Of a stretch of 64,000 nucleotides of DNA, positions 7,599 through 18,696 are shown piece by piece (positions within the stretch are counted from its first letter, which is position 1; each line of letters starts with the position of its first letter). Origin of the DNA: Papaver somniferum (taxonomy: Eukaryota; Streptophyta; Magnoliopsida; Ranunculales; Papaveraceae). The notes under the pieces are model-generated. The model worked only from the letters and a program-made list of their open reading frames with translations, ran no database searches and was not told the origin of the DNA. The stretch spans positions 187,262,813 to 187,326,812 of the forward strand of contig NC_039359.1 of the NCBI RefSeq assembly GCF_003573695.1, read 5' to 3'. The translations under genes and the position numbers were made by a program.

Positions 7599-9975
7599 TA
7601 TTAGAGCATTGCTCGGTCAACCTCGCATGTGTTGCTATCTCAAGCATGTTTGTCAATGTTAGTGATTAAAACTATAAGTCTTGATTTCTAGTCTACTATA
7701 GCTAATGTCTCGGACTAGGATATAAAGTGTATTTGAGCTTAAGAACTCCATGGCGATCATCATACAAGACGAAGGACTGCTCAAGGAACTGGGGGATCTT
7801 CATCGACTAAAAAGGTATGTGGAGACTTGAACTTATCTATCACTCAAAAGTCTATCTACTCTATCTCCTATCTTGAGACAAAAGTCGTTCTGCTATATAG
7901 ACTTTGATTATACAGATTTGATATTTCGAGCCGAGTTTATCTCACATAGATATTTCTCGAAATATGTGTTGGTAAGCTTTCGCTTTGGCCAAACTTATCG
8001 TTACCTAACGACGAAAGTCATGTTATGTTTCAATCACTTTGAAAATGGCTTTGATAACGATAATCGATTCTTTATGTCTAACGACTATTATAACATTATA
8101 GAAGAATGTTTCGATGATTGAAATGAGAATTTAGATTATATAACCATTTTTGGATATAAACATTGTTGTGGAAACACATATATGTATAAGTCCTTATTCC
8201 TTGAACCGAAGTTTGCGAACTTTGTTGATCAAGAGAACCGGAACAAGAGCCGTGAACCCAGTCCGCGAACTGGCGGAAGTTCTCGACCCGAGAAAATCTG
8301 CTGGAGTTTGAGAACTTCTTCCGGGAACTTAAGTCCGCGAACCCAGTCCGCGAACTTGAGTTAGGTTATATCTAAAGACGATTGTTTGTGAACTCATGTT
8401 TATATAAACTAAGGAATGCAAGTTTGCAAACCGTGGCTATAAAGTTCATAAACCGATTCAAGTGAATCAAATCGTTTTTGCTTCAATTGTGTCTTGTGTA
8501 GTTACATAAGATTTCCTTGCAATTGAACAACTCTCTAGATAGTTTATTTGAGTCATTTGAACTAGTTATGGTGAAGAAGAGATTGGTTGATATGAAAGTG
8601 CTCATATAGCTAACCATTTGGTTAACTACTGTTGAACCAACAAATATACATGTTTGGGTACGGTTACGCAAACCTAAAATCGTACATTTTATTTGTGTGT
8701 AACAAGCTAGGTTTTTCGATCTAAAAGTTGAAAGATATTAGCTTGAATCTAAATCAGGTTTTTATCTAATGGTGAATATTGAATGCTTTGTTACCAAGCT
8801 AACATTGATTGCAAACCCTGATTAGAAAGACTATATAAGGGAGAACTTTAGCAACTGGGAAACCTAATCCCCACACCTTCTGTGTGATACTAGTTGCATA
8901 ACTAGAGTCAATTCTCCTTTAACCTTTGGTTTCTTCTTCTAAACCAGGTTAACGACTTAAAGATTTCATTTGGATTGTGAAGCCAGACCGATACTACTTT
9001 CTCTTAGTTGTGTGATCTGATCTTGCATATTCTATTATACGAGTACAATCCCAAAGATTGGATTGAGATTAATATCTCCGAGGCAAGATATAAAATAATC
9101 ACAAACATTTTCGTCTCATCGTTTGTGATTCCATAATATCTTCTTTCGCCGCGTCAATTAAGATTATTGTGAGGTGATTGATAATTCTAGGCTGTTCTTC
9201 GGTAATATAAGTCCGGGTTATCAATTGGTTCCTGTTCACCTTGATTTATCAAAAGATGGAACAAAACTTGTAGGTATTTCTGTGGGAGACAGATTTATAT
9301 ATTACTATAGACTTTTCTGTGTGATACATATTTGTTTATTAAAGTCTTCGACTTTGGGTCGTAGCAACTCTTAGTTGTGGGTGAGATCAGCTAAGGGAAT
9401 CAAGTGCGCAGTATCCTACTGGGATCAGAGGCGTAGGATCATAATTGTACCTTGGATCAGTGTGAGATTGATTGGGGTTCAACTACAGTCCAGACCGAAG
9501 TTAGTTTGAAGTAGGCTGGTGTCTGTAGCAGCTTAATACAGTGTGTGTTCAATCTGGACTAGGTCCCGGAGGTTTTCTGCATTTGCGGTTTCCTCATTAA
9601 CAAAATTCTGGTGTCTGTGTTATTTCTATTTCCGCATTATATTGTTTATCTTTATAATTAAAATATCACAGGTTGTGCGTTAGGTTCAATCAATTAGAAT
9701 ATCCAACCTTTGGTTGTTGATTTAAATTGATTGACACTTGGATATTGGTCTTTGATACCATCCAATTTATCTCTCTAATATTTGATAAAGACTCGCAGAT
9801 TTCTATTTGCTTGAGTATAGATCAAATCAAGAGATTTAGATATTAACTCTTTGATATACTTTTATCTAGATTGAGTCTGACTGTCTAGTTGATTCTCTAG
9901 AAAGTATATTGGAGTTTTTCCATACAGATTGCTAAGCGAAATATTGGGTGTGGTTGTTAGACCCCCGCTTTTTTA
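7599..9975 (+). repeat. 5' LTR of plus-strand copia element
   Basis: This 2377-bp LTR has termini that read TA...TA instead of TG...CA, each one transition away. The 3' LTR keeps the normal dinucleotides at its ends. It carries about 87 bp (near 9280-9390) that the 3' LTR lacks. Confidence 0.87.
8832..8839 (+). promoter_or_regulatory. TATA box of copia 5' LTR
   Basis: TATATAAG in the context GACTATATAAGGGAGAAC. It is conserved in the 3' LTR (14858-14865) and, on the minus strand, in the second copia element (58483-58490), which marks the U3/R promoter. Confidence 0.6.
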
Positions 9976-9977
9976 AT

Positions 9978-9991
9978 TGGTATCAGAGCAG
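9978..9991 (+). promoter_or_regulatory. Primer-binding site of copia element (initiator-Met tRNA)
   Basis: TGGTATCAGAGCAG two bases after the 5' LTR, the complement of the initiator methionine tRNA 3' end and the usual copia primer site. Confidence 0.92.
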
Positions 9992-10041
9992 AAAAACACG
10001 TTTAAGACCTTACAAGTCTGTGTTTGTAGCGATCTGACTCT

Positions 10042-11538
10042 ATGGAGAGAGGTGTTATCTCAATAAACGTACCACCAGTCTTCGATGGCTCTAATTACTT
10101 ATGGTGGAAAATTGTTATGTGAGCTTTTCTTTAAGCACGTGATTTTCAATCATGGGTATATGTAGTTAATGGCTATGATGCTTCCGTTGTGGCAGTAGGA
10201 GATGTAAACGTTCCCAAGAACATTGGTGAATACAGTCCTGCCGAGATACTTGCTGCAAAGCAAAATTCCGAAGGTTTGAAAGCCATCATACATGCCATTA
10301 CCCCAAATCTTCAACACCATGTGTCAAATTGCACTAGGTCTAAAGATGCGTGGGATATCTTAGAAATCGTATTCGAAGGTAATTCCAGTGAAAATGAAGC
10401 TAGGCTTCAAAACCTTAAATCCGATTTGGAAAACCTTCGTATGGCAGATGAAGATTCATTTGATGAGTTTAATTACAAAGCGTCTGAAATTGTTAATGCA
10501 TCTTTTGCATTGGGTAAGACTATTCCTGAAAAGGACATTGTGAGGAAAATTCTCAGATCGTTGCCATCTAGATACGACTCTAAGAAGCATGCCATCGTTG
10601 AGGGAAATAACCTTGAAACACTTTCCAGAAACACTCTGATAGGAAAGATAAAAGTTCCTGATCTTGACATAAGCAGAACATATGCATTCAATGCTGTGAC
10701 CAACACAAGTGTATCTTATCACCTGTCCTGGGCTGATGAATGTTACGCCAATCATGTTGATTTTGATAAATCACTGATTATCAGAAACGTCAAGAATTTG
10801 ATAAAGAGGAAGTGCAGATGTGATAAATATCCATCTTCAGTTATTGCTTCAGATGATTCGTTTACTACAGGTTCTCTCTCCTGTTCAACTTCTGATCCAG
10901 AACTTGAGTATGACACATAGTTTCTTGATCTCTTGAATAAAGAGATTCTTTAAGAGAACCTTCATCTAAAGGCCTCGTTGATGAAAGTTGAATCATCTCT
11001 CCAGACAAAAAATATTGAGATAGAACGTCTTAATGATAATTTCGTCAGAATCATGTCTCTAAAGGAAGAAGAGATTAACACTCTCAAGAATGACCTACAA
11101 AGGTTATCGAGAAGCTCGGATAAAATTGCAGCAATGTTATTTGGATAAAGATCCTTTGGAAACACTAATGGTTTAGGGTTCAAAAGCAAAACTCAAAGCT
11201 CGAAGCCGTCTGCACCAACTAACCAAGGAACAACGATTGTTGATTGTTGTGTTAAACAGAAAGTGCCACCTAAAGACGAAAAATCTTTATTGACTTGCTC
11301 TTTTTGTGGACATTCAAAGCATGATCAGAACACTTGTTGGAGATTCAGAAGGACCAATAAGAGAATCATCAAACATCAAGAGAACATGCAGAAAATAATC
11401 TGGACTCGGAAAAGAAATCCAGATCTAGACAAGGCAAGAAATCTGTTTACTCAACAAACAGTGCTAAGCCACGAAGAAATAAGAGGTGTGATCATATGGC
11501 TCACTCAGTCACCAACATCCGCATCCTCATTTTTTTAG
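10042..11538 (+). pseudogene. Copia gag (UBN2 family) with CCHC zinc knuckle, five in-frame stops
   Basis: One uninterrupted frame of 499 codons runs from ATG 10042 to TAG 11538 with no indel, but with stops at 10120 (TGA), 10132 (TAA), 10918 (TAG), 10951 (TAA) and 11146 (TAA). Each is one C-to-T change from CGA, CAA or CAG. At codons 27 and 31 the intact paralogue (62632-63549) has Arg and Gln. The first 220 codons are the UBN2-type gag domain (motifs AWDILEIVFEG and EDSFDEFNYKASEIV). A Lys/Glu-rich region follows, and then the knuckle CSFCGHSKHDQNTC at about codon 416. Gag would form the nucleocapsid-like particle and bind element RNA. The start is chosen from the matching ATG in the paralogue. 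Confidence 0.88.
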
Positions 11539-11755
11539 CTTGGTAAAAATGAGGTTTGCACTAAAAGTGGCTCAAGATGTTGTTTTCCTTGTAAATATGT
11601 TTCTTATCTTAGTTAAGATAATATTCTTCTAATAAGATGGAGGCGAATAACATATCCTAAAAGGCTTATTCAATGCTTTCTAGGGTTTTGTGTTCATAAA
11701 TCTGTTTTACTTTTGTATCCTCCCTTTCTCACCACTTATCAAAAGATACAGTTTC

Positions 11756-12184
11756 ATGGCTCCTGTAACTAGAGTCACCACAAGCAAGGTTGCAATTGAA
11801 GCAGTTAATGTGTACCTATGTAAAGGAATCTCTTCCTCAAGAGTGAAGAAAGTGAAGGCTATAAATAATAGAGAAGGTTCTTCCTCTAAATGTCTCTTAT
11901 CTGTTTGTCATTTTGATAATAATTTTAGAGACATGGTGAAAGATTTCATCAACAAGAGAAATGATTTAAAATCTTGAATCATTTCCTCTTTAGAAAAGAT
12001 AACTCACTATGAACAAATTTTGTCTCTAACCAAGAACATCTTGCTTGATTTGAAAAGAGAACTCAGTGAGTTAACTAATATTTTTGAAGATTTAGAGGAA
12101 TTGAATTATCCCATAATCAATGGGATCTTTAATAATGAAAAGGAATTCTCAGTTGATGCCTTGAGAAAGCTCTATATTGCCTAG
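11756..12184 (+). pseudogene. Second ORF of gag-only copia element, coiled-coil-like
   Basis: The frame runs from ATG 11756 (MAPVTRVTT) to TAG 12184, 142 codons, with one premature TGA at 11975-11977 that is again CGA changed by C to T. It is rich in Lys, Glu, Leu and Ile with heptad-like spacing in the second half. It occupies the place where pol would begin. The second copia element has an ORF in the same slot (61487-61828), also coiled-coil-like but hardly alignable. The downstream flanks of the two ORFs are clearly homologous. Function is unknown. Confidence 0.5.
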
Positions 12185-13632
12185 TAAATCTTCTATTTTT
12201 CTTGTTTTATTTAGAAGAATAACTAGATTTTGGAATAGCCATTATTGTGATTACACATAGCCATGTCCAACGTTTTCATCTTCATGTTTTTAGGTTTATT
12301 TGTTCAAATTCTAAAAAAAAAATTGGAAGATGATTTTTGCAGTATTAATTTTTATGATTCTATATTGCAATGTGTTGTGGGATATGTGTGTTTGCGTCCA
12401 TGAACTATGATTGTCCCATACTTTGTCAAAAGTAAAGTCTTTCGTAAATCGATATTCACGTATTGATAAAATAATGAATGGATTTTTGACAAATACAAAA
12501 GTTAAGCCTATTATGTCAATTATTGATGGAATATAGGTTAAAATCTTTTGTTTATAAGGATTATGTCTATTGTATGTCATTGTGCAAATAGTGATGGAAA
12601 ATAGAATGAATCCTTGTGTATTCTGCAATATTGATCTTCTCTGATCCATAATCTTTTATGTATTATTGTGAGGCGGCTCCGAAAGTCTTCTTATGTCGAG
12701 CATGACCAATTAAATTGATTACTTTTTTGTGATTAATTTGGTTGTGTATTTCGATGAGATTAATTATGGGTTCTCTTGTGATTAATCTAATTGAGTATTT
12801 TTGAGGATCCATAAGTTCACTTATGTTGAGCACTTCCGATTAAATTAATCATAGGTTCTCTTTTGGTTAATTTAATTGATTATTTTTGGATTCAAATTCA
12901 TACTCGTATGTGATTTGTTGTGTCCAAAGAAATCCTTATTTTCTTTCGAAATTAAGGTCGCTCTTGTTGTTCTTTCGGGAATGACATCAAATGGGGGAGA
13001 GTTCTTCTGAACTTGTGCTTAATCGCCAAATCTTTGTGGGAAGTGCGGCTGTGGAATATTATATAGGTTATCTTGTATATTTATAAGCTCCTTGATGAAA
13101 GCATTTAGCTTCGGCTTTATGATTGCATCTAAACAAGTTGATATGTGCTTCCTTTGGTCATGAAATGTCTCTTTCGGAAATTTCATTAGGATCCCGTTTT
13201 TATATCTTTGCCAATTTTATTGACAAAAAGGGGGAGAATTAATATGTAGTTCACACTACAAAACATATGGTTTTCGGATCATTATGTAAGGGGGAGTGGT
13301 TTCCATGTGAGATGGAGTATTGAATAAGGGGGAGTGATAATATCACCATAGTTTATTGTCAAAGTTGTGATACAATTGAACTTTGATACTGTGTAATGAT
13401 ACTATGACACTGTATACCAATGATCGAGAACTTTGTTTTCTCATTGTTATAGCTACGGATTTTCAACAACGATGATGCTGAACTTACAACCTTTGGGGTC
13501 ATTGGAGTATTTGGAAGTGACGAAGATTTCGAGTAATGTTGAAGATTAGGCACGTGGAATAGGAGATACAAAAGTTTATGTATTTATTTTTGTATTCCAT
13601 ATGTATTAATAGTTTTGTCACTAAAAATTGAC
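12185..13632 (+). other. Non-coding 3' region of plus-strand copia element
   Basis: AT-rich, with no convincing ORF. It includes two diverged units of about 129 bp (about 12664-12920) built on ATTAATC/TAATTGA runs and CTTATGT(C/T)GAGCA. The reverse complement of this region is recognisable at about 60400-60980 in the other copia element. Several GGGGGAG tracts (13230-13330) precede the terminal polypurine tract. Confidence 0.6.
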
Positions 13633-13644
13633 AAAGGGGGAGAT
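13633..13644 (+). promoter_or_regulatory. Polypurine tract of copia element
   Basis: AAAGGGGGAGAT immediately before the 3' LTR start TGTTAGAGC. This is the standard copia plus-strand priming site. Confidence 0.88.
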
Positions 13645-15907
13645 TGTTAGAGCATTGCTCGGTCAACCTCGCATGCGTTGCTATCTCAAGCATGTTTGTC
13701 AATGTTAGTGATCAAAACTATAAGTCTTGATTTCTAGTCTACTATAGCTAATGTATCGGACTAGGATAGAAAGTGTATTTGATCTCAATAACTTCATGGC
13801 GGTCATCATACAAGACGAAGGACTGCTCAAGGAACTAGTGGATCTTCATCGACTAAAAGGTATGTGGAGACTTGAACTTATCTATCACTCAAAAGTCTAT
13901 CTACTCTATCTCCTATCTTGAGACAAAAGTCGTTGTGCTATATAGACTTTGAGTATACACATTTGCTATTTCGAGCCGAGTTTATCTCGCCTATCTATTT
14001 CTCGAAATATGTGTTGGTAAGATTTCGCTTTGGAAAAACTTATCTTTACCTAGTGACGAAAGTCATGTTATGTTTCAATCACTTTGAAAATGGCTTTGAT
14101 GATGGTAGTCGATTATTTATGTCTAACGACTATTATAACATTATAGAAGAATGTTTCAATGATTGAAATGAGAGTTTAAATTAAATAAACATTTTTGGAT
14201 ATAAGCATTGTTGTGGAAACACATATATGTATAAGTCCTTATGAACCGAAGTTTGTAAACTTTGTTGATCAAGAGAACCAGAACAAGAGCCGTGAACCCA
14301 GTCCGCGAACTGGCGGAAGTTCTCGACCCGAGAAAATATGCTGGAGTTTGAGAACTCCTTCCGGGAACTTAAGTCCGCGAACTTGAGTTAGGTTATATCT
14401 AAAGACGATTGTTTGTGAACTCATGTTTATATAAACTAAGGATTGCAAGTTTGCAAACCGTGGCTATAAAGTTCATAACCGATTCAAGTGAATCAAATCG
14501 TTTTTGCTTCAATTGTGTCTTGTGTAGTTACATAAGATTTCCTTGCAATTGAACAACTCTCTAACTAGTTCATTTGAGTCATTTTAACTAGTTATGGTGA
14601 AGAAGAGATTGGTTGATATGAAAGTGCTCATATGGCTAACCATTTGGTTAACTACCGTTGAACCAACAAATGGACATATTTGGGTACGGTTACAGAAACC
14701 TAAAATCATAAATTTCATTTGTGTGTAACAAGCTAGGTTTTTCGATCTAACGGTTGAAAGATATTAGCTTGAATCTAAATCAGGTTTTCATTTAACGGTG
14801 AATATTGAATGCTTAGTTACCAAGCTAACATTGATTGCAAACCCTGATTAGAAAGACTATATAAGGGAGAACTCTAGCAACTTGGAAACCTAATCCCCAC
14901 ACCTTATGTGTGATACTAGTTGTATAGATAGAGTCGATTCTCCTTTAACCTTTGGTTTCTTCTTCTAAACCAGGTTAACGACTTAAAGACTTCATTGGGA
15001 TTGTGAAGCCAGACCGATACTACCTTTATCGTAGTTGTGTGATCTGATCTTGCATCTTCTATCGTACGAGTACAATCGCAAAAATTGGCTTGAGATTAAT
15101 ATCTCCGATAGGCAAGATATAAAAGTAATCACAAACATCTTCGTCTCATCGTTTGTGATTCCACAATATCTTCTTTCGCCACATCGATTAAGATTATTGT
15201 GAGGTGATTGATAATTCTAGGATGTTCTTAGGGAATATAAGTATGGGTTATCAATTGGTTCCTGTTCACCTTGATTTATCAAAAGACGGAAAAAAACTTG
15301 TAGGTAATTCTGTGGGAGATCAGCTAAGGGAATCAAGTCGCAGTATCCTGCCGGGATCAGAGGCGTAGGAGCATAACTGTACCTTGGATCAGTGTGAGAT
15401 TGATTGGGGTTCAACTACAGTCCAGACCGAAGTTAGTTTGAAGTAGGCTAGTGTCTGTAGCAGCTTAATACAGTGTGTGTTCAATCTGGACTAGGTCCCG
15501 AAGGTTTTCTGCATTTGCGGTTTCCTCGTTAACAAAATTCTGGTGTCTATGTTATTTCTATTTTCGTATTATATTGTTTATCTTTATAATTAAAATATCA
15601 CAGGTTGTGCGTTAGGTTCAATCAATTAGAATATCCAACCTTTGGTTGTTGATTTAAATTAATTGACACTTGGATATTGGTCTTTGGTACCATCCAAGTT
15701 ATCTCTCTAGTATTTGATAAAGAATCGCAGATTTCTATTTACTTGAGTATAGATCAAATCGAGAGATTGAGATATTAATTCTTTGATATACTTTTATCTA
15801 GATTGAGTATGACTGTCTAGTTGATTCTCTAGATAGTATATTGGAGTTTGTCCATACATATTGCTAAGCGAAATATTGGGTGTGGTTGTTAGACCCCCGC
15901 TTTTTCA
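13645..15907 (+). repeat. 3' LTR of plus-strand copia element
   Basis: 2263 bp with TG...CA ends, matching 7599-9975 along its length apart from scattered substitutions and an 87-bp deletion near 15318. Confidence 0.9.
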
Positions 15908-16331
15908 GAAATATCACAGGTTGTGCGTTAAGATCAACCAATTAGAATATCCAACCTTTGGTTGTTGATTTAAATTGATTGACACTTGGATATTGATCTT
16001 TGGTACCATCCAAGTTTATCTCTCTAGTATTTGATAAAGACTCGCAGATTTCCATTTGCTTGAGTAAAGATCAAATCGAGAGATTGAGATATTGACTCCT
16101 TGATATACTTTTTTATCTAGATTGAGTTTGACTGTCTAGTTGATTCTCTAGAGAGTATATTGGAGTTATTCCATACAGATTACTAATCGAAATATTGGGT
16201 GAGGTTGTTAGACTCCCGCTTTTTCAGGGTTTTTCAATAAGACTTACTTGTGTTCGAGATATGCGGATGAACGTCGACGGACTCTCTACAGGAAATTGGG
16301 TTACACTGGAAAGTTGTTGATACGACAACAT

Positions 16332-16664
16332 TTATTCTTCAGGGTTGGACGGCTTGTTGGAAATTCTTTCAGGTATTGACATTGGCAGAGGATATACTCC
16401 TAACTTTTCTTTATTGTTATGCACCCACGAGCACCCCAGAACCATATCATAATCTGAGCATTCTTTAATAATGTGGAATTTGCCGTGTGTTAGAGCATCT
16501 CCCACCTTGATTTCGAGGTGAATGTACCCGTAAGCATTCATTGCTTCACCTTCTGGGTTGTTGATCATAATTGGGGAGTGGTTAGCCTCCTGCTTTGAAA
16601 TTCCCGCGGCTTTTAGAGTTTTGACAATAATAATGTTGAAATCATAGGTCGCGTCGATCAGCAT
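16332..16664 (-). pseudogene. Protease-like domain of gypsy-A
   Basis: This 110-codon open stretch parallels gypsy-B 355-927. It has LIDATYDFNII at the expected active site (Asp kept, Gly-Ser/Ala lost) and MVLGCSWVHNN where the ILGR motif should be, so Arg has become Cys. Upstream of 16664 the frame shifts, and the linker (16764-16850) continues in another frame. Both family members lack the normal retropepsin triad, which points to a change in their common ancestor. It also carries the conserved NKPSNPEE sequence at its end. Confidence 0.65.
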
Positions 16665-16763
16665 GCTATCGAACTCGGTATTCTTTAGGTAAGCAATGGT
16701 CAGCAGTCCCCAGTTGCATTTTCCAACAGTGTTTACCGAGAGAGGGTGGGATTTAGGATTGGC

Positions 16764-18611
16764 TTATTCGACAGGAAAGAGCTGCTTGCCTGACACAACG
16801 CGATTGAGGGCTGCAAATATGTCTTGACGCTGCGCCTTGGAGAAGTAGAGGATTTCGCACACACGCTGCATCATGGACTGCACAGTTTTGTGAACAGAGT
16901 CCCCAGAAAGCATACAACTTATGGCTGGAAGAGGATATCTGTGGACTCCCTTATTGCCCAGTTGAAGTTCTCCCGAGCCCACCTTTTCCTTGAAAATGCG
17001 TTTCAGTTTATTACATTCATGGGTTGGGTGATGGACGAACCTGTGGTAACGACAGTACTTGGGATTTGCTATTTCCTCGTCAGTTGGCGGGCGCCTGATA
17101 GGGGGCAGTTTGATAGCATCATCTTGAATCCATGCTTACAGGAGTTCAATCACTTCCTCTATTGGAAATGGGAAGTCTATAGCGGCTTCTCCGGCCTCTT
17201 GGTTTTGTACAAGAGCTTTAGTTGCGGTCTTCCGAGGTGGAGCCGCCTGATGTGTCGGTGTTGTACGTTTGGGTTGTTGTTCCACCGCTGGAGATTTTCT
17301 TTTTCCTCCTTTACTCAGTATGCTTACATAGGGGCCAATGTTATATTTTTTGTTGATAAGGCGTCTCCTTCCTCGAGTTGTGCATGTATCTTCACTCCTG
17401 GCTGGTCTGGTCCTTTCTAATAGTATCGATGCCGTTGTAGCCGACCGCTTAGCAGCTTCATGGAGTTCAGAGAATGTCTAGAAGCATAGATTCTCCAGCA
17501 AAGCGCGATAAATGGGAACCATTCCGTTAATGCACGACTCCACCAATAGTTGTTCAGTCACGTTTGGGTCATGACAATCCAGTGTCTGAATTATGAATCT
17601 CTTGACATAATCATTCGGATGTTCATTGTTTCATTGGAACATCCTTCCTAAGTCTGAAAAGGTGATTTTCTTAGAAACGAAGAAATACTTCTTGTAGAAA
17701 GCTGTAACCATGTCATACCAGTTGGATATACTGTTTGGTGCAATGTTTTTGTACTAGGTGTACGCTCTTCTGGTAAGTGATTTTGAAAATTCCTTCAAGC
17801 GGAGGACATGATTGTATTCATGCTCTCCAAAAGATTCCAGAAAATGAGAGATATGTTCACGCGCATTACCAGTACTGTCGTAAAGGAATAATTGAGGAGA
17901 AGAATATCCCCTCGGAAGAGGAACTCTTTGCACATCAGGAGGATATGGAGGTTGATGCTGGTGCATGTACACCGGGTTTTCCCTGTCTCGATTTCAGAGA
18001 AGTCGTTCCAAATCTTCATGCGTGACGAAGTTGGATGGATGATTCATTTCCAATGGACGTTCAGGAGCAAAACGAGCCTCTTCATCTACATAGGCGCGTC
18101 CTGTTGAGGTACTAGCGCCAGGAGTGTTAAAAGTATTCCTCATTGGCTCCATTTGGGGTTGGCGTGGTTCTTGTGGTAGTCGCTCCGCTAGTGTCTTTAG
18201 GAAAGTAAGTACCTCTTTCTGAGTTGAATCCATGTCCATCTGAGCCTTAGCAAGAACTTCTTGTCTTTCCATCAAATCAGCAATGGTAATAGGGGGTTGG
18301 CTTCCTCTGGCTCCTCCGGTGTTTCGTCCTGATAGGGGAGCGGCAGCAGCTCTGGTGACAACCGGTGGCGTCACACTTGAGAAAATATTGGGTGCGGCGG
18401 CAGCGGCTTTGGCTCTGGTGATTGGAGGTGTAATGCATGAGGGAGCGTTTCCTACGCCGCTGGTATTGGTGGCAGAGCTTGTGGTGCTGCGGGTGTTGAT
18501 CGTGCTGACAGATGGTATATTGACATCACTGGAAGGAATGTTGATACCAAGGGAATTTTCAGCGCCAGTAACCTCAGGATTAGTTGCTGACCCAGACCTG
18601 AGATCAACCAT
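16764..18611 (-). pseudogene. Gag of gypsy-A, broken by stops and frameshifts
   Basis: The start at 18611 (MVDLRSGSATNPEVTG) is supported by the same start in gypsy-B at about 33309. The N-terminal third is low-complexity, rich in Thr, Ala, Pro and Asn, followed by a conserved block (ADLMERQEVLAKAQ). The capsid-like core near 17754-17972 includes HISHFLESFGEHEYN and LRLKEFSKSLTRRAYT, typical of the Retrotrans_gag domain. A CxxH/HxxxxC finger region is expected near 17050 by comparison with B. The linker RQDIFAALNRVVSGK ends it near 16800. Open frames change at about 17975, 17750 and 17400, so it cannot be translated as one protein. Confidence 0.75.
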
Positions 18612-18679
18612 TTTGAAATTGGGATTAAAAAAATAAATTGAAAATTGAAAATTGATATTGCAACCGAGAGATTAATCTC

Positions 18680-18694
18680 CCACCGTAGTCGCCA
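18680..18694 (-). promoter_or_regulatory. Primer-binding site of gypsy-A
   Basis: The minus strand reads TGGCGACTACGGTGG, two bases inside the 5' LTR. TGGCGAC-type sites fit tRNA-Arg priming known for Tat/Ogre-like elements. I cannot confirm the exact tRNA. Confidence 0.7.
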
Positions 18695-18696
18695 GT

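Larger units (their letters stand above)
7599..15907 (+). mobile_element. Gag-only Ty1/copia element (plus strand)
   Basis: This is an 8309-bp element with a 5' LTR (7599-9975), an initiator-Met primer site (9978), a gag frame (10042-11538), a second small ORF (11756-12184), a non-coding 3' region, a polypurine tract (13633-13644) and a 3' LTR (13645-15907). GAAAT flanks it at 7594-7598 and 15908-15912. The 3.67-kb internal region has no protease, integrase, reverse transcriptase or RNase H, so it is non-autonomous. The copy at 57345-64000 has the same layout, so this is a family trait and not decay of one copy. Confidence 0.88.
6794..16226 (+). mobile_element. Copia solo LTR split by a full copia element
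   Basis: The two outer pieces (6794-7598 and 15913-16226, about 1119 bp together) make one LTR beginning TGTTAGAGC and ending CGCTTTTTCA, flanked by GGGTT. Between them lies a complete related element with its own GAAAT duplications. The host LTR lacks about 1.1 kb of the middle of the full-size LTR (compare 13645-15907). The deletion junction is near 7010-7025. Confidence 0.85.

Noticed and set aside
16824..17420. 198-codon plus-strand ORF
   Set aside because: It lies opposite gypsy-A gag and linker, which match gypsy-B on the minus strand, so it is a shadow.
17777..18636. Plus-strand ORFs within the gag of gypsy-A
   Set aside because: The minus-strand gag motifs and the start shared with gypsy-B explain the region.
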